A stretch of 64,000 bases of DNA from Prauserella marina (lineage in GTDB: Bacteria; Actinomycetota; Actinomycetes; Mycobacteriales; Pseudonocardiaceae): the NCBI RefSeq assembly GCF_002240355.1, contig NZ_CP016353.1, forward strand, positions 1,972,501 to 2,036,500, given 5' to 3'. The position numbers and the translations under genes are program-made. Under the pieces are notes generated by a model. That model saw nothing but the letters and a program-made list of their open reading frames with translations. It was not told where the DNA came from and made no database searches. Of this stretch, positions 1-8,094 are shown piece by piece (position 1 is the stretch's first letter; every line of letters begins with the position of its first letter).

Positions 1-214
1 CGGTGTCGACGTGCAGCAGCGGGAAGGGCACCGGGGCGGGCCAGAACGCCTTGATCGCGAGGTGCAGCAGCAGCGTGGAGTCCTTTCCGCCGGAGAACAG
101 GATCACCGGCCGGTCGAACTCGCCCGCGACCTCGCGGAAGATGTGGATGGCCTCGGACTCCAGCGCGATCAGGTTGTCCCGTGCCGCGTCGGTGGCGGCC
201 TCCAACGTGGTCAT
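1..214 (-). CDS. cysD: sulfate adenylyltransferase subunit 2, 5' part (cut by window edge)
   Basis: Small subunit of ATP sulfurylase, which makes adenylyl sulfate from ATP and sulfate with the GTPase partner CysN. Only the N-terminal 71 residues are present. The PP-loop motif SGGKDS of the N-type ATP pyrophosphatase fold is visible, followed by the usual LLLHLA helix and an LHVDTG strand. The ATG at 214 lies 11 bases after the cysH stop, so the two are co-transcribed. cysN would be expected just outside the window. Confidence 0.95.
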   Translation of the reverse strand, partial: MTTLEAATDAARDNLIALESEAIHIFREVAGEFDRPVILFSGGKDSTLLLHLAIKAFWPAPVPFPLLHVDT

Positions 215-225
215 GTCGTCCTTTC

Positions 226-942
226 TCAGCCGTGCAGGCCGCACTCGGTCTTGGTCTGTCCAGCCCAGCGCCCGCTTCGCGGGTCGGCCCCCGGCGCGAC
301 CTTCGCGGTGCACGGCGCGCAGCCGATCGAGAGGTATCCCTCTTCGACCAAGGGATTCCGCAGAATCCCGTGCTCGGTGATGTAGCCGTCGAACTCCTCG
401 TCCGTCCACGCCGCGATGGGATTGATCTTCACGAGCCCGTTGCGCTCGTCCCACGTGACGATCGGCGTGTTCGCCCTTGTCGGCGCGTCGACCCTGCGTA
501 CTCCGGTCACCCAGCAGGAATACCGCGCGAGCGTGGTGCGCAACGGGATCACCTTGCGGAGGTGACAGCACTGGTTGGGGTCGCGGTCGTGCAGCCGGGG
601 CCCGTACCGCTCGTCCTGTTCGGCGACCGACTCTTCCGCTTGCGCGTTGACCACCGTGATGTCCGGGTACACCGTGGCGACCGCGTCGCGGGTGCCGATG
701 GTTTCCGCGAAGTGGTAGCCCGTTTCGAGGAAAAGGACATCCACATCGGACTTGACTTTGGTCGCGAGGTCGATCAGGACGGCATCCTGCATGTTCGAAG
801 CCACGATGAGATCGTCGCCGAATTTCTCGACGGCCCAGCGCAGCGCCTCCTCGGCGCTCGCGTCGGCCAGCTCGTCGGAAGCCCGTGCGGCCAACGCCTT
901 CAGGTCTTCCCCGGCTTCGCTGGTCGATGTCGCAACTGTCAT
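226..942 (-). CDS. cysH: phosphoadenylyl/adenylyl-sulfate reductase
   Basis: Reduces adenylyl sulfate (APS) or PAPS to sulfite with thioredoxin. The 238-aa protein has a cysteine pair in QCCHLRK and a second pair in GCAPC, which together form the [4Fe-4S] site typical of APS-type reductases. The C-terminal ECGLH carries the catalytic cysteine. The cluster cysteines favour APS over PAPS as substrate (family knowledge). The ATG overlaps the stop of the upstream zinc-ribbon gene (ATGA), so translation is probably coupled. Confidence 0.95.
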   Translation of the reverse strand: MTVATSTSEAGEDLKALAARASDELADASAEEALRWAVEKFGDDLIVASNMQDAVLIDLATKVKSDVDVLFLETGYHFAETIGTRDAVATVYPDITVVNAQAEESVAEQDERYGPRLHDRDPNQCCHLRKVIPLRTTLARYSCWVTGVRRVDAPTRANTPIVTWDERNGLVKINPIAAWTDEEFDGYITEHGILRNPLVEEGYLSIGCAPCTAKVAPGADPRSGRWAGQTKTECGLHG

Positions 943-1100
943 CGGGTTACCTCCGGAATCTGTAGGCCGATGAAGGTCACCGAGAACACTCTCCTACACG
1001 ATCCGCACAGCCAGGCGCCATCCTTCTCTGGTCGGAGATCTTCGTCGCCACAGTACGGACAGTAGAACGCCGTGGCTCTGCTCGGCGTGAATTCGCTCAT
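939..1100 (-). CDS. small zinc-ribbon protein of the sulfite reductase operon (53 aa)
   Basis: A 53-residue reading frame fills the gap between the sulfite reductase and cysH. It starts at ATG 1100, seven bases after the reductase stop, and ends in an ATGA overlap with cysH. It reads [12 protein letters not shown]..., with two CxxC knuckles, CPYC and CGSC, about 16 residues apart, as expected for a zinc ribbon or rubredoxin-like fold. Small proteins at this position are familiar in actinobacterial cys operons but their role is unknown. An electron-transfer or assembly role for the reductase is only inference. Confidence 0.8.
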   Translation of the reverse strand: MSEFTPSRATAFYCPYCGDEDLRPEKDGAWLCGSCRRVFSVTFIGLQIPEVTR

Positions 1101-1107
1101 CTCGCAC

Positions 1108-2790
1108 TCACTTCAGCGCTGCCTCGTCGGCGCGGGCCACCCACTGCGCGAAGCGTTCGCCCTGCACACGCTCGGCCAGGTAGGCCCGGACGAGACGTTC
1201 GACATAGTCGGTCAGTTCCGCACTGGTGACCTTGTGACCCCTGAGTTTGCGGCCGAATCCGGCGTCGAGTCCGAGTCCGCCACCGAGATGTACCTGGAAA
1301 CCCTCGACCTGGTTGCCCTCGTCGTCGGTGACGATCTGTCCCTTGAGTCCGATGTCGGCGACCTGGATGCGGGCACACGAGTTGGGGCAGCCGTTGAGGT
1401 GCACGCTGACCGGGTTCTCGACGCCGTCCTGGACGTCGGCGAGCCTGCTTTCGAGGTCGGCCACGAGTTGCTGGGCCCTCGCCTTGGTCTCCACGATGGC
1501 CAGCTTGCAGAACTCGATGCCGGTGCAGGCCATGACGCCGCGCCGCCACGGCGACGGCGTGGTCCGCAAGCCCGCTTCAGCCAGTTCGGTGGCGAGACCG
1601 TCGAGTTCGGCTTCCGGGACGTCGAGCACGACCAGTTTCTGTTGCGGTGTCAGCCGGACCCTGCCCGAACCCGCTCTCTCCGCGGCCTTGGCGACCGCGA
1701 TCAGCAGCGAGCCGGAGGTACGGCCCGCGACGGGCGCGCCGCCGACGTAGTAGTTGCCGTCGGTCTGCCGGTGCGCGCCGATATGGTCGATGGGCACCTC
1801 GGGCACCTCGGGCGCGGGCCCGTCGGCGAGGCTTCGCTTGAGGTACTGCGTTTCCAGCACCTCCCTGAATTTGGCGGCGCCCCAGTCCTTGACGAGGAAC
1901 TTGATGCGCGCCCTCGACCGCAGCCTGCGGTAGCCGTAGTCGCGGAAGATGCTGATGACGCCTTCCCACACGTCGGGTACGTCATCGAGGGGCACCCACA
2001 CGCCGAGCCGCTGCGCGATCATCGGGTTGGTCGAGAGGCCGCCGCCGACCTGCACGTCGAAACCGGGGCCGTGCTCGGGGTGATCGACGCCGACGAAAGC
2101 GACGTCGTGGATCTCGTGCGCGACGTCCTGCTGTCCCGAGATCGCCGTCTTGAACTTGCGGGGCAGGTTCGCGAACCGGGGGTCGCCGACGAAGCGTCTG
2201 TTGATCTCCTCGATGGCCGGGGTGCCGTCGATGATCTCCTCGGCGGCGATCCCCGCTACGGGGGAACCGAGGATCACGCGCGGGCTGTCGCCGCAGGCCT
2301 CCATCGTGGTCATGCCCGCCGCTTCGAGCTTCTCCCAGATCGTCGGCATGTCCTCGATCCGGATCCAGTGGTACTGGATGTTCTGCCGGTCGGTGATGTC
2401 GGCGGTGTCCCTCGCGTAGGTCTGCGACAGCTCGCCGAGCAGGGTCAGCTGGTCGGTGGTCAGCGCGCCGCCGTCGAGCCGCACCCGCAGCATGAAGTAC
2501 TTGTCGTCGAGCTCTTCCGGTTCCAGCGTGGCCGTCCGCCCGCCGTCGATGCCGGGCTTGCGCTGGGTGTAGAGCCCGTACCAGCGGAATCGGCCGCGCA
2601 GGTCGCCGGGGTCGATCGAGTCGAATCCGCCCTTGGCGTAGATGTTCTCGATGCGGGCGCGGACGTTGAGGGGCGAATCGTCCCTTTTTGAGCGCTCGTT
2701 CGGGTTGAGCGGCTCGCGGTATCCCAGGGCCCATTGACCCTCACCGCGACGCTGCTTGGGCCGTGCGGGGCGGTCCGTCTTCGCGGCCAT
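1108..2790 (-). CDS. sir: ferredoxin-dependent sulfite reductase (NirA/Sir family)
   Basis: Six-electron reduction of sulfite to sulfide using siroheme and a [4Fe-4S] cluster. The two cluster motifs are present: CTGIEFC (C-x5-C) and NGCPNSC (C-x3-C). WYGLYTQRKPG and ACGDSPR match the regions holding the Tyr-Cys pair of mycobacterial NirA. The start is placed at ATG 2790 (MAAKTDR), preceded by GGAGGA at good spacing. A longer frame starting at 2883 would add 31 Arg-rich residues and is unlikely. The operon position beside cysH/cysD favours sulfite rather than nitrite as substrate. Confidence 0.93.
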   Translation of the reverse strand: MAAKTDRPARPKQRRGEGQWALGYREPLNPNERSKRDDSPLNVRARIENIYAKGGFDSIDPGDLRGRFRWYGLYTQRKPGIDGGRTATLEPEELDDKYFMLRVRLDGGALTTDQLTLLGELSQTYARDTADITDRQNIQYHWIRIEDMPTIWEKLEAAGMTTMEACGDSPRVILGSPVAGIAAEEIIDGTPAIEEINRRFVGDPRFANLPRKFKTAISGQQDVAHEIHDVAFVGVDHPEHGPGFDVQVGGGLSTNPMIAQRLGVWVPLDDVPDVWEGVISIFRDYGYRRLRSRARIKFLVKDWGAAKFREVLETQYLKRSLADGPAPEVPEVPIDHIGAHRQTDGNYYVGGAPVAGRTSGSLLIAVAKAAERAGSGRVRLTPQQKLVVLDVPEAELDGLATELAEAGLRTTPSPWRRGVMACTGIEFCKLAIVETKARAQQLVADLESRLADVQDGVENPVSVHLNGCPNSCARIQVADIGLKGQIVTDDEGNQVEGFQVHLGGGLGLDAGFGRKLRGHKVTSAELTDYVERLVRAYLAERVQGERFAQWVARADEAALK

Positions 2791-2926
2791 GTGTTCTCGT
2801 CCTCCAGGGCTGGTCACTCGTGGCTGACGCCGACGGCGCCGCTTTGCCCTGGTGAAGACCTTGGTGGGAGCAGTTCGCGGCAACCCGGCGCCAGGTCGTC
2901 CTTGACGGGCAAACGGCGCACAGAAT

Positions 2927-2983
2927 TCAGCGTCGGCAGAGACTGCTGGAGACGCGCAGGTAGTCGACGTGGCGGCGAACCAC
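2927..2983 (-). CDS. cysteine-containing leader peptide upstream of the sulfite reductase
   Basis: An 18-codon frame, GTG start at 2983, stop at 2927, encodes MVRRHVDYLRVSSSLCRR. AGGAG lies eight bases upstream of the GTG. The RRHVDxxRVSSxLC pattern is the recognised actinobacterial putative leader peptide found before sulfur-assimilation genes. It is thought to act as a cysteine-sensing attenuator: slow decoding of the near-terminal Cys codon would raise expression of the genes downstream. It lies 136 bases before the sulfite reductase start. Confidence 0.8.
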   Translation of the reverse strand: MVRRHVDYLRVSSSLCRR

Positions 2984-3118
2984 GAGAGACACTCCTGCAG
3001 AAGTCACGAACCAAGAGTGCCACGCTGCTCAGAATGTGGTCCAGAGCCGTCCGCATCGTGGGAGTAACGTCACCAGGGCTTTTGCCGGACACCCTGAACA
3101 GAATGGGACACTGGAGCG
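2984..3118. promoter_or_regulatory. divergent promoter region of the cys operon and hemW
   Basis: The 135 bases between the leader peptide and hemW must hold promoters for both directions. I could not pick out convincing -35/-10 boxes or a clear repressor palindrome here. Confidence 0.4.
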
Positions 3119-4324
3119 GTGAGTTCGCCGAGCGGTCCCGACCAGTTCACCCTCCCCGGTTCCGCGCTGAGCGGACTCGGTGAGAGGCCGTTCGGGGTGT
3201 ACGTGCACGTGCCGTTCTGCGCGACGCGCTGCGGCTACTGCGACTTCAACACCTACACCGCCGGTGAGCTCGGTTCGGCAGCCTCTCCCGCGTCCTGGCT
3301 TGAGGGCTTGCGCGGGGAACTCGAACTGGCCGCGCGCGTGCTCGGAACCCCGCCGGCCGCCGACACCGTCTTCGTCGGCGGCGGCACTCCCTCGCTGCTG
3401 GGCGCGGACGGACTGGCCGACGTGCTCGACGCGGTGCGGCGGAGCTTCGGGCTCGCCGACGGCGCCGAGGTCACCACCGAGTCCAACCCCGAGTCGACCT
3501 CGCCTGAGTTCTTCGCGGGCATCAGGCGGGCCGGTTACACGAGGGTGTCGCTCGGTATGCAGTCGTCGGCGCCGCACGTACTGCGCGTGCTCGACCGCGT
3601 GCACACCCCGGGCCGCCCCGTCGCCGCGGCGAAGGAGGCGAGGCAAGCCGGTTTCGAGCACGTCAACCTCGACCTGATCTACGGGACGCCGGGGGAGCGG
3701 ACCGACGACCTGCGTGCCTCGCTGGAAGCGGTGCTCTCCGCCGGGGTCGATCACGTCTCGGCCTACGCGCTGATCGTCGAGGACGGCACCGCGATGGCCC
3801 GCAAGGTCCGCAAAGGTGAACTGCCCGCTCCCGACGACGACGTGCTCGCCGAACGGTACGAGTTGATCGACGCCACCCTGGCCACCTCGGGACTGCGCTG
3901 GTACGAGGTGTCGAACTGGGCTGCGGAGACACCGGGCGCGGTGTGCGCCCACAACATGGGTTATTGGCGAGGCGGCGACTGGTGGGGAGCCGGTCCCGGC
4001 GCGCACAGTCACGTCGGCGGCGTTCGCTGGTGGAACGTCAAGCATCCCGCTCGCTACGCCGGGCTGGTCGCGGAAGGCACGCTGCCGGTCGCCGACCGCG
4101 AAGTGCTCGGCGAGCAGGACCGTTACCTGGAGCGCGTGATGCTCGAACTCCGGCTCGCCGAGGGACTACCGCTGTCGGCGCTGGCCGGGGACGGGGTCGA
4201 GGAGGCGAAGACCGCCGCCGCCGACGGAGTCCTCGACGCGGGGGCCATCGCCGAAGGAAGGGCGGTGCTCACCGACAGGGGCAGGCTGCTGGCCGACGCG
4301 GTCGTGCGCCGTCTCGTCATCTGA
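3119..4324 (+). CDS. hemW: radical SAM heme chaperone HemW
   Basis: Radical SAM protein that binds heme and delivers it to target proteins; often misnamed oxygen-independent coproporphyrinogen oxidase. The 401-aa protein has the cluster motif CATRCGYCDF with cysteines 34, 38 and 41. The residue after the third cysteine's neighbour is Phe, as in HemW, where HemN has a fourth cysteine. GGGTPSLL follows, typical of the SAM-binding region. It starts at GTG 3119 with a weak GGAG just upstream, and is divergent from the cys operon. Confidence 0.92.
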   Translation: MSSPSGPDQFTLPGSALSGLGERPFGVYVHVPFCATRCGYCDFNTYTAGELGSAASPASWLEGLRGELELAARVLGTPPAADTVFVGGGTPSLLGADGLADVLDAVRRSFGLADGAEVTTESNPESTSPEFFAGIRRAGYTRVSLGMQSSAPHVLRVLDRVHTPGRPVAAAKEARQAGFEHVNLDLIYGTPGERTDDLRASLEAVLSAGVDHVSAYALIVEDGTAMARKVRKGELPAPDDDVLAERYELIDATLATSGLRWYEVSNWAAETPGAVCAHNMGYWRGGDWWGAGPGAHSHVGGVRWWNVKHPARYAGLVAEGTLPVADREVLGEQDRYLERVMLELRLAEGLPLSALAGDGVEEAKTAAADGVLDAGAIAEGRAVLTDRGRLLADAVVRRLVI

Positions 4325-4388
4325 CCCGACCAACCTGACCCAACCTGACCTGACACCTGGCCCTGACCCGCTCGGCCGGAGCGCGAAT

Positions 4389-4463
4389 GCGCATCTCGAC
4401 GTCGCGGACGCGGATCTCGCGGTTCTGGACGCGGATCTCGGCGTCCTGGACGGGGGACTCGCG
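4389..4463. repeat. 21-bp tandem repeat array C, three full units plus a terminal unit
   Basis: Three consecutive 21-bp units (4389-4409, 4410-4430, 4431-4451) share GCGGATCTCG then a variable part ending TGGAC or CGGAC. The fourth unit begins GGGGGACTCGCG. The array sits in the 149-bp gap between the converging ends of hemW and the saccharopine-dehydrogenase-like gene. The same unit and the same GGGGGACTCGCG end occur in the longer array at 32893-33051. Short CCTGACC direct repeats precede it at 4325-4370. Confidence 0.8.
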
Positions 4464-4473
4464 GGCGGCGGCG

Positions 4474-5691
4474 TCAGCTTTCCCCGGTGCCGGTGCCGGT
4501 GGCGTCGGTGGTGTCCAGGACCTTGATGGTCAGCCCGGCTCGGGTGAGCCGGGTCAGCAGTGCCTCTCCCATGGCCACGGCGGTGGTGACCTGGCCTGCC
4601 GCCGGTGGCAGCTCGTCGAAGGCCAGGCACAGCGCCGACTCGCCCAGCATCTTCGCGGTCTCGGTGTATCCGGGGTCGCCGCCGCTGAACTCGGTGCGCA
4701 CGCGCTTGCCGCCGCCCTCGCCGGTGAACCGCACGCTGAACCACGAATCGGCCCTGCGCCGCTCGCTCGGGCCCTGCCCCGGCGCGCGCATGGCCCGCAG
4801 CCGTTCCCTGACCGGCCGGATCTGGGCGAGCACGGCGAGCGCTCCGAGTCCCGCTCCCGCCGCGAGCACCGTCGGCAGCTTTTTCACCGACGCCGTGTGC
4901 GTGTACGTGAAGTCGGGCCCGTAGCGGGGCAGCGCCGCCGCCGAACGGGCGACGATCTGCGGGTCGATGGTCGGCAGTGGCACGAGCCAGCCACCGGAGG
5001 CGGCTTTGCGGGGCGGCCCGAACTTGAGGTGGACCCTGCGCCCTTCCGGCCGGGGTTCCACGGCGCGCCGCGCCTTCGCGGCTTTCAGCATGGCTCGCGG
5101 CCGCGAGAAGGCCGTCAGCAGCGACGAGTAGGTACCCCCTGAGAAGTCCGCCTTGGCGCGCAGCGCGCCGGTGACCTTCAGCGGCACGTCACGGGGCAAC
5201 TGGCCGACCGTGAACAACACCCCCATGTCGTAGGGGATGGAGTCGAAACCGCAGGCGTGCACGATGCGGGCGCCGGTCCGCCTCGCCGTGGCGTCGTGTG
5301 CCAGGTAGGTCCGGTCGGCGAACTCGGGTTCGCCGGTGAGGTCGAGATAGTCGGTGCCCGCCGCCGCGCACGCGGCGACGAGCGGATCGCCGTGTTCGAG
5401 GTAGGGACCGACGGTGGTGACGACAACCTTTGCCCTCGCGGCGATCCGGTCGAGCGAGGCGCGATCGGTGCTGTCGGCGCGCAGCAGCGGCAGCGTCGCC
5501 CACGCCGGGTCGATCTCGGTCAGCCGCTTCCTGACGGAATCCAGTTTGGTCTCGTCGCGGCCGGCGATGGCCCACCGGCATCCCTCCGGCGCGGCGCGCG
5601 CGAGGTATTCGGCCGTCAGCCCGCCGGTGAACCCGGTGGCTCCGAAAACAACGATGTCGTACTCCCGTTCACCGGGCTTGGCGATGGGCAT
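4474..5691 (-). CDS. saccharopine dehydrogenase-like NAD(P)-binding protein
   Basis: A 405-aa protein of the family that includes mycobacterial trans-acting enoyl reductase homologues. The N-terminus has the Rossmann motif GATGFTG at residues 17-23, and the C-terminal half has hydrophobic stretches. The substrate cannot be read from the sequence; related proteins act in lipid or polyketide reduction. Its ATG at 5691 lies inside the 3' end of the upstream TetR gene (23-bp overlap), so the two are co-transcribed and the TetR protein is the obvious candidate regulator. Confidence 0.8.
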   Translation of the reverse strand: MPIAKPGEREYDIVVFGATGFTGGLTAEYLARAAPEGCRWAIAGRDETKLDSVRKRLTEIDPAWATLPLLRADSTDRASLDRIAARAKVVVTTVGPYLEHGDPLVAACAAAGTDYLDLTGEPEFADRTYLAHDATARRTGARIVHACGFDSIPYDMGVLFTVGQLPRDVPLKVTGALRAKADFSGGTYSSLLTAFSRPRAMLKAAKARRAVEPRPEGRRVHLKFGPPRKAASGGWLVPLPTIDPQIVARSAAALPRYGPDFTYTHTASVKKLPTVLAAGAGLGALAVLAQIRPVRERLRAMRAPGQGPSERRRADSWFSVRFTGEGGGKRVRTEFSGGDPGYTETAKMLGESALCLAFDELPPAAGQVTTAVAMGEALLTRLTRAGLTIKVLDTTDATGTGTGES

Positions 5692-6340
5692 GCCGGTCTC
5701 CTTGCCTGAGAGGTTCGTTCTCGCCGATCGTGATGCCCTCGGCGCGCGCGACGGCTTCGAGCGCGCCGCCGAGGAGGGTGCTGAGGTAGTCGACGATCTT
5801 GTCCTCGCTGATGTCCTCCCGCTGGTCCAGCCACCAGGTTCCGGTCGCCTGCACGGCGCCGACGATGCCGTGTGCCCATGCCCGCGAGCCGGGTGAGCCG
5901 ACGCCGAGCGAGGTCAGCGCCTCGGTGAGCATCGCCGCGACGGTGCTCACCGAGGGAGCGCCACCGTCGCAGACGAACCGGAAGACGTGCGGGTGCTCAC
6001 CGAGTACGCGAACGTAGGCGCGAACACCGCGGCGCACCATGACCGCGAACGGGGCCGGTTCGGCCAGCGCGGGCGCGAGCCGCGCGCGGACGAGCGCGAC
6101 GGCGCGCTCCGACACGGCGGCGTGCAGCTCAGCCTTGTCGGCGAAGTGCCGGTACAGCCGTGGTTTCGCGACGCCTGCCTCTCGTGCGATGTCGGCCATG
6201 CCCGCGTGCGGTCCGTGCTTGTCGAGCGCCCGGAACGCCGCGTCGACGAACTCGGCTCTGCGGGCGAGCCGGTGGGTGCGCCAGCGATCGGCCCTTCCGT
6301 CCCGCCGCGCGGGGCCCGCCTCATCGCGACCATCGATCAC
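5669..6340 (-). CDS. TetR-family transcriptional regulator
   Basis: A 223-aa protein with the N-terminal helix-turn-helix around DIAREAGVAKPRLYRHF. The C-terminal ligand domain shows no recognisable specificity. The start is placed at GTG 6340. A -10-like TATCAT ends seven bases before it, which would make the transcript leaderless. An alternative ATG at 6430 would add 30 Arg-rich residues. The gene overlaps the reductase gene downstream by 23 bp, suggesting joint control. Confidence 0.85.
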   Translation of the reverse strand: MIDGRDEAGPARRDGRADRWRTHRLARRAEFVDAAFRALDKHGPHAGMADIAREAGVAKPRLYRHFADKAELHAAVSERAVALVRARLAPALAEPAPFAVMVRRGVRAYVRVLGEHPHVFRFVCDGGAPSVSTVAAMLTEALTSLGVGSPGSRAWAHGIVGAVQATGTWWLDQREDISEDKIVDYLSTLLGGALEAVARAEGITIGENEPLRQGDRHAHRQAR

Positions 6341-6358
6341 CCGCCGGATGATACGCGA

Positions 6359-6371
6359 GGTAACGGATACC
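6359..6371. promoter_or_regulatory. possible TetR operator, GGTA-N5-TACC
   Basis: A 13-bp inverted repeat, GGTAACGGATACC, lies 19 bases before the proposed TetR start, just upstream of the -10-like TATCAT on the minus strand. Placement between possible promoter elements suits autorepression. The arms are only 4 bp, so chance is not excluded. Confidence 0.35.
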
Positions 6372-6478
6372 GCCAGTACCCCATAACGGCGCAGATGCGG
6401 GCGCGTCGATCCGGTGGACTTCCCGATCACCTCACGCCATGCCGATTGAGATCAGCGAGCGCCGGGTACCTGCCGTCC

Positions 6479-6685
6479 ATGGACGGTAGGCAGGACTTGA
6501 TCCCCGGTTCCAGCCTCGACGAACAGGACGCCGCGATTCCCCGTGGCACGGAAGAACCGGATGAACCGGACGACAAAACCGGTGCGGCGGAAGGCTCGGT
6601 ACCGCTTGAGGTGAACCCGGCCGACGCGGCCGAACAAGCGGTCGCGGTCCCGTTCGACGACGACGAGGACCGTCCTGGTTCTTGA
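6479..6685 (+). CDS. small acidic hypothetical protein (68 aa)
   Basis: A short acidic protein starting MDGRQDLIPG. Its core NPADAAEQAVAVPFDDDED resembles a family of short actinobacterial proteins of unknown function with the pattern AD-x-AEQ-x-x-x-VP-x-DDD. No signal peptide, membrane segment or cysteine is present. The ATG at 6479 has no clear ribosome binding site. It stands just upstream of the WhiB gene, on the same strand. Confidence 0.6.
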   Translation: MDGRQDLIPGSSLDEQDAAIPRGTEEPDEPDDKTGAAEGSVPLEVNPADAAEQAVAVPFDDDEDRPGS

Positions 6686-6759
6686 GGTGTGAATTCGCAG
6701 CTAGAGGGGTACACGGCGCCGACGACCGCTCGGTCTGTTCCACGGAGGTGATCACGCAC

Positions 6760-7059
6760 ATGGCTGAGACGTCCCGCTTGCCGACTCCGGTCGCTGAGTT
6801 CTGGGAATGGCAGAGGAACGGCAATTGCCGCAATCTCGACAGTTCGGTGTTCTTCCACCCCGACGGCGAACGGGGTTTCGCGCGCGCGGACCGCGTGGCA
6901 CGCGCGAAGGAGGTGTGCCGCACCTGCCCGGTGATCGTGCAGTGCCGCCACCACGCGTTGACCGTTCAGGAACCGTTCGGGGTCTGGGGCGGCCTGGACG
7001 AGTCCGAGCGAAGGGACGCGATCGCGCGGCGTAAGAACATGGAACCGGCGCCGAGCTGA
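6760..7059 (+). CDS. WhiB3/WhiD-like iron-sulfur transcription factor
   Basis: A 99-aa Wbl protein. Cysteines 23, 53, 56 and 62 form the C-xn-CxxC-x5-C [4Fe-4S] pattern, and GVWGG at 74-78 is the hallmark turn before the basic tail. WEWQ, DSSVFFHPDGERG and EPFGVWGGL closely match the WhiB3 type of mycobacteria, which works with the principal sigma factor and senses redox state. The start at ATG 6760 is supported by GGAGG 12 bases upstream. Confidence 0.88.
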   Translation: MAETSRLPTPVAEFWEWQRNGNCRNLDSSVFFHPDGERGFARADRVARAKEVCRTCPVIVQCRHHALTVQEPFGVWGGLDESERRDAIARRKNMEPAPS

Positions 7060-7085
7060 GGCGCGAACCGCATCGGGGGAGCCTA

Positions 7086-8072
7086 GTGCGATTCGGCTAC
7101 ACGTTGATGACGGAGCAGGCGGGCCCGGCCGATCTGGTCGGGCACGCCGCCGCCGCCGAGGCGGCGGGTTTCGATTTCGAAGTGATGAGCGACCATTTCT
7201 CGCCATGGCTCGCCGAGCAGGGACACGCCCCCTACGCGTGGAGCGTGCTCGGCGCGGTCACGCAGGTGACCACGTCGGTCGAGCTGATGACCTACGTGAC
7301 CTGCCCGCTGCTGCGTTATCACCCCGCCGTGGTCGCGCAAAAGGCCGCGACAATCCAGTTGTTGTCCGGTGACCGGTTTCTGCTGGGGCTCGGCGCGGGC
7401 GAGAACCTCAACGAGCACATCGTCGGCGGCGGCTGGCCGCCGGTGAACGTCAGGCACGAAATGCTCAGCGAGGCATTGCAGATCATCGACGGCCTTTTCG
7501 CCGGTGGCTACACCAACTTCGCGGGCAAGCACTATCGCGTCGATTCGGCGAAGTTGTGGGATCTGCCGAGACGAAGGACTCCGATCGGCGTCGCGGTGTC
7601 GGGCGAGCAGTCCGTCGCGCGGTTCGCGCTGGCTTCCGACGCGCTCATCGCCGTGGAACCCAACGGCGAGCTGTGCAGGCAATGGGACGCCGAACGAGCG
7701 GCCATCGGTGAGGAATCCTCTCGCAAGATCGGGCAGTTGCCCGTTTCCTGGGACATCGACGAGCGGGCCGCCGTGCGCAGGGCACACGAACAGTTCCGCT
7801 GGTTCGCCGGTGGCTGGAAGGTGAACGCCGAGTTGCCGGGCCCCTCTGGGTTCGCGGGCGCGACTCAGTTCGTGAGTCCCGACGACGTCGCCGACTCGAT
7901 CCCGTGTGGTGCCGACCCCGACAAAGTCGTCGCCGCGGCGCGGCCGTTCTGGGAGGCGGGATTCACCGATCTCGCGCTGGTCCAGATCGGCGGGGACCGG
8001 CAGGAGGAGTTCTTCGCCGCGGCGGAGAACGAGTTGCTGCCCGCGCTGCGGTCGGCCTCGCCGGAGGCGTGA
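7086..8072 (+). CDS. F420-dependent LLM-class oxidoreductase
   Basis: A 328-aa luciferase-like TIM-barrel enzyme of the F420-binding G6PD-like subgroup. FGYTLMTEQ at the start, SDHFSPW near residue 35 and GLGAGENLNEH near residue 100 are typical. The substrate is unknown; relatives act on sugar phosphates or hydroxymycolates. GTG 7086 is preceded by GGGGGA. Confidence 0.85.
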   Translation: MRFGYTLMTEQAGPADLVGHAAAAEAAGFDFEVMSDHFSPWLAEQGHAPYAWSVLGAVTQVTTSVELMTYVTCPLLRYHPAVVAQKAATIQLLSGDRFLLGLGAGENLNEHIVGGGWPPVNVRHEMLSEALQIIDGLFAGGYTNFAGKHYRVDSAKLWDLPRRRTPIGVAVSGEQSVARFALASDALIAVEPNGELCRQWDAERAAIGEESSRKIGQLPVSWDIDERAAVRRAHEQFRWFAGGWKVNAELPGPSGFAGATQFVSPDDVADSIPCGADPDKVVAAARPFWEAGFTDLALVQIGGDRQEEFFAAAENELLPALRSASPEA

Positions 8073-8094
8073 TCACCGCGGCGGCGGCCTTCGC

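Noticed and set aside
1072-2691. 539-aa open frame on the plus strand
   Set aside because: Antisense to the sulfite reductase; long frames on the opposite strand are expected at this GC content and its protein shows no family.
2814-3092. 92-aa minus-strand frame across the leader region
   Set aside because: It runs out of frame through the conserved leader peptide and has no ribosome site or family resemblance.
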